This document shows, piece by piece, positions 8,371-20,030 of a stretch of 38,806 bases of DNA. This DNA comes from Pelomyxa schiedti. Its lineage: Eukaryota; Evosea; Pelobiontida; Pelomyxidae. How positions within the stretch are numbered: the stretch's first letter is position 1; every line of letters starts with the position of its first letter. Where the stretch lies: the NCBI GenBank assembly GCA_020536535.1, contig JAHLWZ010000178.1:6627-45432 (forward strand), given 5' to 3'. Made by a program: the position numbers and the translations under genes. Below the pieces are notes generated by a model. The model was not told the origin of the DNA. It was given only the letters and a program-made list of their open reading frames with translations, and did no database searches.

Positions 8371-11300
8371 TTACAGCTGGTTTTGGTGATGAGCACTGAG
8401 GGGCACCACAAGGCCTTCGCCCTGGTACTCCTGGTAGTCGAATCGGATGCGCCCATAGCCTCCCAACCCCCCATTGCCTATCCCCACATTCACCACAGCT
8501 TCCTCACTGCCAGATAGGTCCGATGCTCTGGTGATGTTGCAGGAAAGCCGGGGTGATGAGGTGCTCGGCGCTGGCGCGAAGGGTCCGCCGCTGTTGCGGG
8601 TTGTTGGCGGGGTGGGTTGTTGGAAGGAGCCGGAGAGCCTTGCGGAGATGGCGTGAGGCGCACAAGCTCCCCCAAATCCTCCGAGGCAGTGCACCTCCCC
8701 TTCGTTCAGCAGAAGGGTATCGGCTTGAAGGAGTATGCTCCCGCCGGCTCCTCCGCCACCTCCTCCGCCGCCGCTAGTCTTGGTGGTGCTTTGGGTGCAC
8801 ACCTCGGACGGCACAGCAGGGGCTCCATTTTCTCCATCTGATGAAATGGTACCACAGTTGAGAATGGTTTTGGCACAGATGTGAATTACACCCCCGCCTC
8901 TTCCGCCTCTTCCACCTCTTCCACCTTCCGCGGCCTCTTTGGTACAGTCTTTCTCTGCAAACAGAGTAAACGGAGGCAATAAAGAAAGTTTACCTTGACT
9001 GAAAATGAAGCCTGATCCGCCACCCGAACCCATCCAGGGAGGAGATAATTCCTCGTTTCCGTAAATAATCCCTCCCTGTGGTATACTTGCTGAATCTCCT
9101 CCGGGTGTTCCAAACCCACCCCCTCCACCTCCACAGCAGTGTCTTGTGAAGGAGCACATACATCCACCCCCACCTCCACCATTGGCTTCTTTAGATTCCT
9201 GCCCACTTCTAGTTGGGGAGTCACCCTGAATGCATACTAAAACGACCAGAATTTCGTAGAGAATTTACCTGAAACCCAACTCCAGTGGTTCCTGTAGCAC
9301 TTGTGGGAAGGCCACCAGCATAACCTTTAGCAGACATGTCAATTGTTCCGCCTTTGTCCACAGTTACACTTTCAAGAACCTTATTCACAGTCTTAGTTAC
9401 GGTGAGGATAAGAAGAATTTCTTACCCTTAACTTTAGCCAGCCCCCACAATGGCCATCCCATGCAGGAGCTGTGAGGATTCCTTTTGCCTTAACGTGGAC
9501 AGTTTTAAATTCATAGACTCGCCCAGGGTTGAGAACAATTTGCCCCTCAACAACCTGGAACACATAAAAAAGATAAGCATTATTAGGAGTACCAACCAAG
9601 TTTCCGTCGGAGCCGCAGCCTGTGTCAATTTTTGTAGAATGATAGGATATAGATCCGAGAGATTGTATCACGTGTCTCAGATCAGGAAGATCGATGACAG
9701 GAACCTCTGTGCATTGTGACTTGTAAACTAAAAACCTTTTTCCCTCCAAATTGGTAGTGTACAAACGTGTGATACATGGTTCCCAGTTGTGACTCCGCAT
9801 TCCAGTGTCGATCTCTTGAACTATAGTATTTTTCTCCCACAATAATTCTATATCGCTGATGCTGAGGGATGCTAACTTATGCCCTGACAGTAAGTCTTTC
9901 CTTCTACGAATACTTCGTGCTAGATTCTTGCATTGGCACTGCAGCTCTTCAATTCTTGACTTCGCTATTACTTCTGCAATTAAAGATGCTTCTCTGTCTG
10001 ATGCAGCTCGGTGTAATTCGTGAAATGCGATCTAAGCAGGTTTTAGTCACAGAACACTTGAATCCTCAACCTGTATGTGTAGAGCGGCTCTTTCAGTTGA
10101 TAGTTCAGAACTGGCAGACATGTCAGATAGTAAAGCATATGAATTTGTTAGTGCAGTTAATTGTTGGCGGGCTGTGTTGAGTCTGCTTCTAGCAATCTGG
10201 CGGAAATCCGCCACCGCTTCCTCTATAGTTACAATGTTGTGTCCTTTGTGCGAACTGCCTCATGTTAAGCCATACTAGAATTAGTTTCTGAGGGAGTGAA
10301 AAACTGACCCCACAACAGAGCACATCGGACAAACAAGAGATTCCTCATCTCTGCAATACAATTCGAGGGAATATGAGGGATGTTCTGAACAAGCAGAAGC
10401 TCCCCTGGGTAAGTGTTGAAGTGGTACCTAATTAAAATGAGAGAAGAAGAAAATTACGTCAGCAAACCCTCTTGTGTTTTTGTTGCAATTGTGTTGTGTG
10501 GGAGTTGGCGAAACACTGGCTGCAGAGTGACCCAGGGCAGTTCATACAATAAACTGTAGCGTGAGTTTTCTCACACTCTTCGCAGATTGTGGCTGATGAT
10601 ACTCCCTGAGGAAGAGTTGCAATTAACTCTTCCTCTGCAGTATCAGGGGAGTCAATCTTAGTTTCCACCCCTGAAAGAGGTCACTGTCCAACGTTAAGTG
10701 CGTTTTGTACCTTGACTTTGAATAACTTTCAATACTTCCCCATCCAGTGCTAAACCAACTGCACCATTTTCTGGTCGGGTTGTTTGCAGTTTACATTTCT
10801 GACAAAAAAAGGTGGTGTTACTTGCTTTGCATACGAGGTCAATGCACTCTTGGAAAATTAGAAGGATGTGGGCGAGGGGTTGGACATAAAAAAAACCTTG
10901 GCAAAATGTATGATTACATGCCAAAAGTCTGGGAGCTTTTTCGCCAGAGGTCTTATATTTTTCGAAGCATATGGGGCAGGAAATAAAATCTGGCATTTGG
11001 TTACACATGTATCACAACTGACGACCCCACTCCTCCTTCGTTTGTGAAAAGGAGTTATGGCATGCCTTCTACAGTTAGATCCCTTTTGGGAGGTGGCATC
11101 GACAACCTGGCTGACAAAACAGGTGGAGAACTTGTTGGCGCCGGTGACTTTGACCTGTGCTTTCTTCGCAGCGACTTGAACAGATCGCCCCTTTCCTTCT
11201 TCTCCGAAGCAACTGCGGAATGTTGAGGGCGCATGAGCTGGGGTGCAAGAGACTGTTGTTGACAAGCCAGGGCCGAATTCGGAACGAACATGGACGACGA

Positions 11301-11450
11301 GACAAGGGCCGGGGACGAGATCACGATGTCGTCAGATCCGCTTTTCATCTTGCCGCGGTCTTTTTCTTTGTGTTTCTTGTGCGACTTGTCGTCGTCTTTG
11401 CCGACGAGCGTCGCATCGTCCTTGTGCCTGTCGTGTTTTAATAATTTCAT
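8371..11450 (-). CDS. TRIM-like RING/B-box/coiled-coil protein with glycine-rich C-terminus
   Basis: Probable E3 ubiquitin ligase. The start is ATG 11448-11450, followed by a basic/serine-rich N-terminus (about 120 residues, with KKHKEKD). The exons then encode a RING (CPIC .. CNHTFCQEC .. CQKC), a first B-box (CEECEKTHATVYC .. CSQC), and a second B-box (CSEHPSYSLELYC .. CPMC .. GSHKGHNIV). A coiled coil of about 100 residues follows, then a C-terminal domain of roughly 400 residues with repeated Gly clusters and short strands (GGSILLQA, GRIRFDY). About a dozen exons join in phase; introns are mostly 39-50 nt, except the RING entry, which may use a longer one. RING and both B-boxes keep their zinc ligands. 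The glycine-rich part resembles beta-helix-like glycine-rich domains of protist surface proteins and is unusual on a TRIM scaffold. Stop at 8371. Confidence 0.85.
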
Positions 11451-11762
11451 GTTTGTTGTTTTCTACGGGTTTCCGCGAACTCCAGTTCTCATCAAGCCTG
11501 ATGCTCCATCGGCAGACTCTCAGGAAGCCCAGGTGCGCATCAAGAACCTTTGTAGAGTGCTGTGCCGTGATGGCCCAGAGAAAAACTGGGACTGGGAGCT
11601 TCTTACAGTTGCACTCCAAGAGGAAAATTTTGTTTGCTCCTTTTAAAATCTGTTGGTGGTGGGCCACATTAGGTGCGAAGGGCGACACCCAACAAAATAT
11701 TTTGTTTGTTCTCCCAAATTGACACTCTACAAAGACATCTAACACCGGGTGCATTGTATTAA
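11449..11762 (+). CDS. small two-exon gene, 90 residues, unknown
   Basis: Exon 1 (11449-11631) reads 61 codons and is protein-like, with RIKNLCRVLCRDGPEKNW and WDWELLTVALQEEN. A 41-nt GTTTGC..CATTAG intron (11632-11672) joins it in phase 0 to exon 2 (11673-11762), ending at TAA. The stop lies 13 bp before the SmE start codon. The only in-frame ATG (11449-11451) shares the palindrome CATG with the start codon of the minus-strand TRIM-like gene. At least one of the two starts may therefore be wrong, or an upstream exon may be missing. I do not recognise the family. Confidence 0.45.
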
Positions 11763-11775
11763 AAGTCCTTCAAAA

Positions 11776-12318
11776 ATGGCGTCGGGAGGTAAACTTCAGA
11801 AAGTTATGACACAGCCCATCGTGTGTAGATTCACTTTAACTGGTACCTTTTGACATGTTTGTGCAGAATTTGATTTACAGATATCTACAAAATGTACGTG
11901 GACTCCTTCTTTTATTCCTTACATAAACCAACTCCACACCTAAAGAGAGCAATCATTCAAATTTGGTTGTATGAAAACACCGACATCCGCATTGAAGGCA
12001 GAATTATTGTACTGATTTCCCGTACCCTTCCAAAGTGTAAACTATAACAGGGCTTTGACGAGTACATGAACTTGGTTTTGGATGACGCAGAGGAGTTGTC
12101 TTTGAAGAAAGGAACTCGCAGGAAACTCGGTAATAAACACATTTTACCTCAGACAACAGTATTCCAGAACTTACATTCGTCAAGGAAGAACACTTCTTAA
12201 AGGCGACAACATTACACTCATGCTCAACACGTACGTTGCATGCTTGTTTTTATTTATTTATTTATTTTTTTTTTCTCCTTGTGGGACTTCTTATACTCTT
12301 TACAGGGGACGATCATAG
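11776..12318 (+). CDS. SNRPE: small nuclear ribonucleoprotein SmE, six exons
   Basis: Core Sm protein of the spliceosomal U1, U2, U4 and U5 snRNPs, part of the heptameric ring around the snRNA Sm site. Exons are 11776-11820, 11867-11893, 11946-12008, 12051-12129, 12185-12230 and 12306-12318, all with GT..AG introns of 42-75 nt and agreeing phases. The product is about 90 residues, like other SmE proteins. The N-terminus [18 protein letters not shown] is typical, Sm1 contains [17 protein letters not shown], and Sm2 contains LLKGDNIT. The start is the first ATG, right after the preceding small gene. The gene is convergent with cathepsin B. Confidence 0.96.
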
Positions 12319-12397
12319 TGAACAGACTGCATTTCGGCAATGAACCTAAAGATGCACTCTCTTGTCGGAGGAAAGTGCCCTGGAAAGATAATTTGCA

Positions 12398-12403
12398 AAT
12401 AAA
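12398..12403 (+). other. AATAAA polyadenylation signal for SmE
   Basis: AATAAA lies 80 bp after the SmE stop and before the convergent cathepsin B stop (12497-12499). Confidence 0.5.
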
Positions 12404-12496
12404 AATGCCCAACAATACTTCAAATAAGAATGGGGATTCTCCCTGTATTTTTATGGGAAAAAAGCCTTTAGGTAACCAATCATTCACATTCTCTGG

Positions 12497-13741
<1,245 letters not shown>

Positions 13742-14262
13742 TGTCGTTAGTTGTTTATTGTTTCTTTCCCTTTCGTTTCACGGGATTTGATTGATCCCCA
13801 GGAAAGCCAAAACCCCAAGACTTCAACCAGGAACTGAAGGAAGATACACAAGCCTCAACAGCCCCTCCTGGAGATGTACGGAGTATACGAAGGAATGGGA
13901 ATTCCTTTGAAGCCTTTCCCATGGAACGTTGGCACTAAAGGGGGAATGGTCACAGAAGAGGAAATAACCCTCAGTGAGGGAACAAATCTTAAAAGCACTG
14001 GCCAAAAAATATAAGAGTTCGGACGGCGAAATCGCCCGTGTTTGTGCGTCGAATCTGCAGCGAGACTGCCTCCCAACTGTGGTTGTCATCAACCCTCGAC
14101 GTCCAGAGTCCCGTCAACCACTCCAGCACATCCAATCCACAGCCAACAACCAACCAACAATCATCAACAGTCCTACCGACAACAACAACAAGAGCCATCG
14201 ACCGCAATTGTGCACCGAGCACAAAATCGCAACTAGCTTAGTAAGCTCGGCTGAGTAATACA
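13742..14262. other. divergent intergenic region with small open frames
   Basis: It lies between the starts of cathepsin B (minus) and the FHA protein (plus), so it probably holds both promoters. At 13874-14014 a 46-codon plus frame from ATG (MYGVYEGMGIPLKPFPW..) looks protein-like. A second plus frame overlapping its 5' part (containing GKPKPQDFNQELKED) also does. Neither has a confident start or splice partner. They could be a short gene, a relic, or chance. From about 14090 the sequence turns CA-rich and then GC-rich toward the next start. Confidence 0.3.
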
Positions 14263-17200
14263 ATGGCGTCGTACGGCCGTACCACGAGGTCGTCCACGCG
14301 CTCGTCCACGTCGCGCGGGGCGGCCGCCGCCGCCGCCGCCTCCTCGTCGTCGGCCTCGTACCTGTCCTCGACGGTGTGCCCCTCGGCCACACCCTACTCC
14401 ACGAGCCCCTGCGCCGCCGTGAGCTCGGGCAGCAAGCACTTCCTGCAGTGGCACAAGGCCTTCACCGCCGAGGCCGACGACGCGGAGGCCGCGGCCCTGG
14501 CCGCCTCCGAGGCCTCCCTGGGCGCCGCCGCCGCCGCCGCCTCCACGGGGGGCAGGACAGGCACGGGGCAGGGAGGACAGCTCCAGGCAGAGGCGAGGTG
14601 AGGACGGGGAAGCCGACGCGGAGGGGCGCGAGGAGGAGCGGGAGGGCGAAGGCAGGCGCGGGGGGGCGTCCCACAATGGCGAGGCGGGCGGGGCCGGGGC
14701 GTCGGCGAGCGGCGCGGCCGAAGAGGGCGCCGAGGCGGCGCAGAGCGAGGAAAAAGTGGAGAAATCCGCCGGCGCCGGCGCCGCTTCGTCCGACGAGAAG
14801 CCCAGCCACTCGTCCTCAACACCGCACGGGCGAGAGAAGGGCCCAAGGGGGGGTACCAGGAAGAAACCCGCCGCCAGCCACCAGCGCCACGCGCGACGCG
14901 TCGCCAGCAGCTCCTCCAGTTCCAGCTCCTCCTCGTCGTCCTCGTCCTCGTCCTCTGGTGATGAGAAGCCGGATTCCCGCAGCTCCTCCTCTGCTGCTAC
15001 AGCTGCCTCTGGGAGTTCTCTGGGTTCATCGCACACTAGGCATCAATCTGCGGGCGGCGGCTCAGTTAGCTCCGCTGTTGTACCTGCCGTGGCTGAGAGT
15101 AAGGTGCCTCCACGTCGCACTCACTTCCGGCGAAAGGTCGTTGCTGCACAGCCGGGTGCTGCGTCACCAGGTACATTGAAATTCACTCTTCAAAGGTAAA
15201 TTGACTTTTTTGTCCTAGGTGCATCAAACAAAATGCAAGTGGCATCCTCAAAACCAGCATTAGCAGTACCCTCTTCACCAGAAGGTCCCAAACTGGTAGA
15301 GGATCTTGGAGCTCGACTGGAACAAAGGCGTAGACACCACAAGGGAGAGAATGCATGGGGTGAAGTGTGGTTACTGTCCCGTTGGTCTGTCTTTGAGGCT
15401 GATAAAAGATTCACAGTGCGCGCTAAAAACACAACTTTTGGGAGGTGTGGCTACATTTATTATGTAGTATAAGTTGATGAAGGCACTCATATTTGTCTAA
15501 CAGTGACCCTCACGCTGATGTTGTTATTAATCGAATTGGTGTTGCACCAAAGCATGCAAAACTCTCAGTAAATACCAACACTGGATCTGTCACACTTCAC
15601 AATCTGTGCCCAACAAATCCGATCGTTGTTAATAATGTGGAAATCGTTCACCTTGCTGAACTGTTTGACAGAGATGTCTTCTCTATAGGAACAAGGGCAT
15701 TCTGTTATCGAGGTTTTTTGTACGGGTGCAAGCAATAAGTCTAATATGCTTCACCTTAGATGAGTATTATCGCAAACATAGACAGAAACTAGCTCCGTTG
15801 GGGGTGTATGTGCATCCAACATTTGTGTAATTACTAAAAAAAGCAAAGCCTGAATTCCAGATTCCCCAATTTAGAACTTAAGGCAGTGTCAACCAAGGAA
15901 ATTCTTCCTGCAGGTGCTAATTCCAATGCATTATATTATTGTATTAAGTCAAGTCAACCTCTTCATAGACACCAAGAAAACAGCCACTGTGCAAACAAGT
16001 GTCACCGGAATTTCTCCTGATTCCGAAACCTGGAATTCAATTGAAGATTCTGACACAATTCAGCACAGTCCACCAACAAGTCCTCAAAAACGAAAACCAT
16101 CACCTCACAGAGGGGATACCTCGGTCCCATATACTGAACCACTGCCAAAAGCTCCCAAAATAAGTGATAAACCATCTAAAATCCCAAATCACCCTCCCAT
16201 CTCTTTAGAGTCAACAGCCGTACCCAAAAGCGTTCAGTCCACAACCTCTGACACCACATCACTACCAAAAACCACAGATAACACCGAGCAAAACCAATCC
16301 TTGGCACCCTGCACCATCGTCCCTTCCGAATCAGTCACTAATCCCGTGCCACCCAGTATAAATGTTACAGCTTCTCCAGTAGCCCCAACGACGGTACCTC
16401 GAACGCCTCCCACGCATAATGCCCCTGCATCAGCTTCCAGCTTGGTCTCCGATATAATGGAAATGCTTGATGAACCACAACCACTTGACGAGATCGATCG
16501 TCCACCTACACCCGAGAACGCTTTTCCGTCATCAAATTCCCTTTCTCCCCAGCCCACTCGCCCGCCATCTCCACATGTAATTTCGCCAGTAGTTTCACAG
16601 GCTGCCTCACCAACAGTTTCACCATCAACCTCAGTAGTATTGTCACCTCACGTGCAACACTCCTCGCAACCTGCAACCTTATCTCCGGCTCCATCTCCTC
16701 CATCACTTAAAAGTAGTGAAACAGGCACCACAAGAAGTAGGACTCCTACTGCAAGCAGTGGCGACGGAAAAATCCAGGCAAGTGCAACTGCTAGTGCAAT
16801 TTTCCTCAATTCCTAACACAAAACTAGAAACACTCGTTTCCTAGCAAAATTAGTAGTCGAACCAAAGCCAGGAACAGTACGAAGAAGACTGAAGAAAAAT
16901 CTTCAAAGCGGAGCACAAGTAAACCCTCCAATCCGAGGCACAGAAAAGATAAGAGTACCAGCAAAAGCAGGAGTAAGAGCAGGAATAGGAAAAGGAAGAG
17001 GAGCAAGAGCAAGAGTAGAAGCAGGAGCCGGAGTAGAAGTAGGAGTGGGAGTAGCAGCAGTAGTAGTAGTAGCTCTAGCAGTAGCCGGAGTAGGAGCCGG
17101 AGTAGAAGTAGGAACAGGAGCCAGAGTAGAAGCAGTAGAAGTAGGAGCAGGAGTAGAACTAGAAGCAGAGGGAAAGGTACGGTTAGGGGAAGAAGTCGAA

Positions 17201-18711
17201 GTGAGAATAGGAGCAAGAGCAAGACCTCCAGAAACCATGCACATGGGTTGCATGCACACAGTCACATCAGGGAACCCCACCATACACCCTCACACTCGCA
17301 CTCACACCCACATTCGCGTTCACGCTCAACTTCGGTGGGCGTTTCACCTTCTAAACAGGCAACACGTTCAGAAACACCACCTCCAACACTTCGTGACCCT
17401 GGTAGATTGAAGGAAAAGCGAATATCAGCGTGTAGTTCATTGATGAAATCCTTGAAGGCATCAGATAACATCGAGGAGGGTGCTCATATACCAAATGAAG
17501 CAGCCAAGGGCACCATTAGCCCAAATCAAAGCCGAAGTAAAGCCCCCAGCAACAAAAGCCAAGAGAATAGTGGCCACGTTTCACATCATACGAGTGGAAA
17601 GACAAAGGAGAAAAAGTCAAGCAATCATGGACCTGAAAACTCTCTCAATAAGAAGAGGGAAAAAAGAACTAGTTCAAGCAGAAGCCCCAGTAGGAGCCAG
17701 AGTAAAAGTAACAGCAAGAGCAGCAGTCCTACTAAAGACAGGGGCAGTTATAAACATAGGAAAATAGCTCAACGAATCTCCGATGCCAGTAGTGTCACAA
17801 CCCCAGTCAACCCACCAATATCAACTGGAAAAAAAGAGTCTAGTGATGCACCAAAACTGGGATCTTCACCAAAAGAAAAATCTGAGAACAATTCTCAACC
17901 CCCATTAACACCAACCAAAGACAACCGGGTCCAGCAGGCTAACTCTGGATTGACTGGTGATGCTAGCGTAAAAGATTCCCCTCTTAAAAATGATGCCACT
18001 TGTTCAGGAAGTAGCGCCTCAAGTTGCTCAGTGAACGACACTCCAAGTTCAGTATCCCGAGGAAAAGATCTCGATGCGGACAAAACCACTGAAGTTGAGC
18101 ATACTCTGAATGTGAGTGTGCAAACGACAGCAAAAGAAGTCACTTGTGGGACGAACAATGATGCCAATGCCTTAAAACAAGCGGAAGCATGCACAAATAA
18201 CACCAGCACTCTTAGCTTAAATGAGAATAGTGCTGCCACAACACCATCAACGTCGCCTCCCACAACACCCACTCCCAGTGCTGAACATACCGTTTCTCAC
18301 ACCACCCCCCACAAAATTTTGCTCAAAAATCCCCCGCTTGCAGCACAGCGGAAGCAACTCATCCAGCGAGACAAACAGCAGCAACCACACGTGCCAGCTA
18401 TAGTTGAATCACCATACATCCCGCAATATCAGCTGATTCCTGTACAGATAACACCCGCCATTGTACAGAATGCTCCGAGCACTCCCCCCGCACACAAAAT
18501 ACGCTCACAGAAACAGCAGAAGCAGCACGCACAGCACCAACCTCAACCACCACAACCACAACCTCAACCACCACAGCAACAGCAGCAGTTCCTTGTTCCC
18601 GGAACACTGTTTCCACCAGGGTTCTATGTAGTAGCATCACCGCAACCATCGGCCCAACTACAAACAGCCACTATCCCTAAAAGCGTCAACACAACTACAA
18701 CCTCTTCATAG
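14263..18711 (+). CDS. large FHA-domain protein with RS domain
   Basis: Probably a nuclear phosphopeptide-binding scaffold linked to splicing or chromatin; this is inferred from domains. The start is ATG 14263. Exon 1 is extremely GC-rich and encodes alanine/serine-rich sequence, serine runs and basic patches. An FHA-like domain lies at about 15360-15770: core SDPHADVVINRIGVAPKHAK, with phase-matched introns at about 15446-15504 and after CYR. Serine/proline/threonine-rich exons follow, then a long RS domain (about 16940-17235), His-rich HSHSHPHSRSRS and a glutamine/proline-rich C-terminus ending at 18711. The FHA Gly is followed directly by Ser, where most FHA domains have Arg. Two joins are uncertain: a GC-rich intron at 14598-14745, and the intron before the RS exon (about 16780-16880), where a GC-AG donor is possible. 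Confidence 0.75.
16940..17235 (+). repeat. RS-dipeptide coding repeat, purine-rich
   Basis: Imperfect AGN-AGR/CGN hexamers encode Arg-Ser and Lys-Ser dipeptides. The coding strand is almost all purine in places, with strong strand asymmetry. It is part of the FHA-R/S protein. The alternative frames (Gly/Val/Ala or Leu-rich on the other strand) are shadows. Confidence 0.85.
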
Positions 18712-19285
18712 GCTGCAATTATCACACTGGGAAGAGCTAATTGTGTGACGAAATCGTACTTATATTCCTCCCAAGACCGCAAACGAGAAGCCCGTCACCG
18801 CTTCAGCCAAATGACCATTCCTCACTATAATTGCACAACAAACCATGGATGTGCAGCAGTAGCCCTCTCACAATACCAAAACCCCAACTCAAAAAAACTT
18901 TTCAGTTCACCTGAAAATTCCGAACTTATGTCTACGAACTTATGTTGGAGCTTTTTGCCTTCGTCACTTTGCGGGACAGTTGGAATTCCGGTAACCAGAT
19001 TGCGGCCGCAGGAGCCCGTCAGTCCTCAGGATTTAAAAAAAGGCACAATGTTTTCATTTTCACCCTTTCGGGGAGAATCAACCAAAACAGCTCTTTCAAG
19101 AAAGAAAAAAAAAAAAAAAAAAAACAAACCAAACACACCCGGCGTACTTGTTGACCGTAAGCGACACTATAAAATAATACACAAATATAAAAAAAATCAA
19201 GCCACACAAGACACCCATCTAGGGTCCTGTACAAACCTGTAAACAAACATAAAAATCAAACCAACAAGAAACAGGAGTACGAGAA
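18712..19285. other. intergenic region without a supported gene
   Basis: It holds the 3' UTR of the FHA gene and the promoter of the light-chain gene. A 166-codon frame crosses it but starts at GTG, runs through a 20-base poly-A and has no family resemblance. I see no RNA gene. Confidence 0.45.
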
Positions 19286-19854
19286 ATGGCAGCACAACCA
19301 GCTCCGGAACTCATCGAGGACGTTTTCAAGATCTTCGACACAGACCATGACAACAAAATCGGCAAGGAGTTTCTCGCTCCAGTAATGCAAGCGCTGGGTA
19401 AAGCCCCCACGAAACAAGTGCAAGCCGCTCTTGAGAGCGAAATACCAGGCGCAGCTTTCGATCTTCCTCAGCTCAAAAAAATGCTTGCAAAGTCTACCCT
19501 CAGAGCACCTGCTGACCTCGAAACCGACATGCTGAATTGCTTCCGAGCTTTGGATAAGGTATACACCTATTTCAACCTTCGGTTTTTCTTTTAACTTAAC
19601 ACAAAACCTGTCACCACCATTTCCACCCCGCCAAACGACATTTGATGCCTGTCACCAACTTACTTTTTCCCTAATAGGAAGGAAACTGTCTCATCCACGA
19701 AGTTGAGCTTCGACAGATGCTCACCACACTGGGTGACTACCTCCTCCCCTCTGAAGTCGATGTACTTTTGAAGGACACTCCAGTAAACCGAGACGGCTTT
19801 ATTGAGTACGAGAAGTTTGTTGACAAGCTCATCCACGACGACCCACTTGATTGA
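19286..19854 (+). CDS. EF-hand protein, myosin essential light chain-like
   Basis: A calmodulin-superfamily protein of 149 residues, the usual light-chain length. Two exons (19286-19558 and 19678-19854) join in phase 0 across a 119-nt GTATAC..TAATAG intron. Four EF-hand units are recognisable but the loops are degenerate. Loop 1 (DTDHDNKIGKEF) lacks the final Glu. Loop 3 (DKEGNCLIHEVE) has Cys in place of the conserved Gly. Loop 4 retains NRDGFIEYEKF. Such loss of calcium ligands is typical of myosin essential light chains that bind an IQ motif of the heavy chain. A divergent calmodulin or centrin is the alternative. The start is the first ATG. Confidence 0.8.
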
Positions 19855-19930
19855 GTGTGCCTCTATTCCTGTTTGTCTGACCGGCTAGTCCATACCATAG
19901 AGAAGCATCCCTTTCATTTTTCCAAAAGAA

Positions 19931-19936
19931 AATAAA
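19931..19936 (+). other. AATAAA polyadenylation signal of the light-chain gene
   Basis: AATAAA lies 77 bp after the stop, in AT-rich sequence before the convergent gene ending at 20031. Confidence 0.55.
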
Positions 19937-20030
19937 GAAAGCTCTATAACAAACCTGCACTCTTCCTTGCCTAGACAACAAGAAAAAAACCTTGCAACAA
20001 GTGCAAATAAGCCAGTCTTTTTTTTCTTTG

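Noticed and set aside
14233-15036. Long minus-strand and plus-strand GC-rich ORFs rich in Arg, Pro and Ala
   Set aside because: High GC removes stop codons in all frames; the Ser/Ala frame continuing into the FHA exons is the supported one.
16824-17222. Minus-strand leucine-rich ORF resembling a membrane protein
   Set aside because: It is the complement of the RS repeat; leucine runs arise from reading AGN/GAN repeats backwards.
18745-19242. 166-codon plus ORF between the FHA and light-chain genes
   Set aside because: Starts at GTG, contains a long lysine run from poly-A, and has no recognisable domain or splice support.
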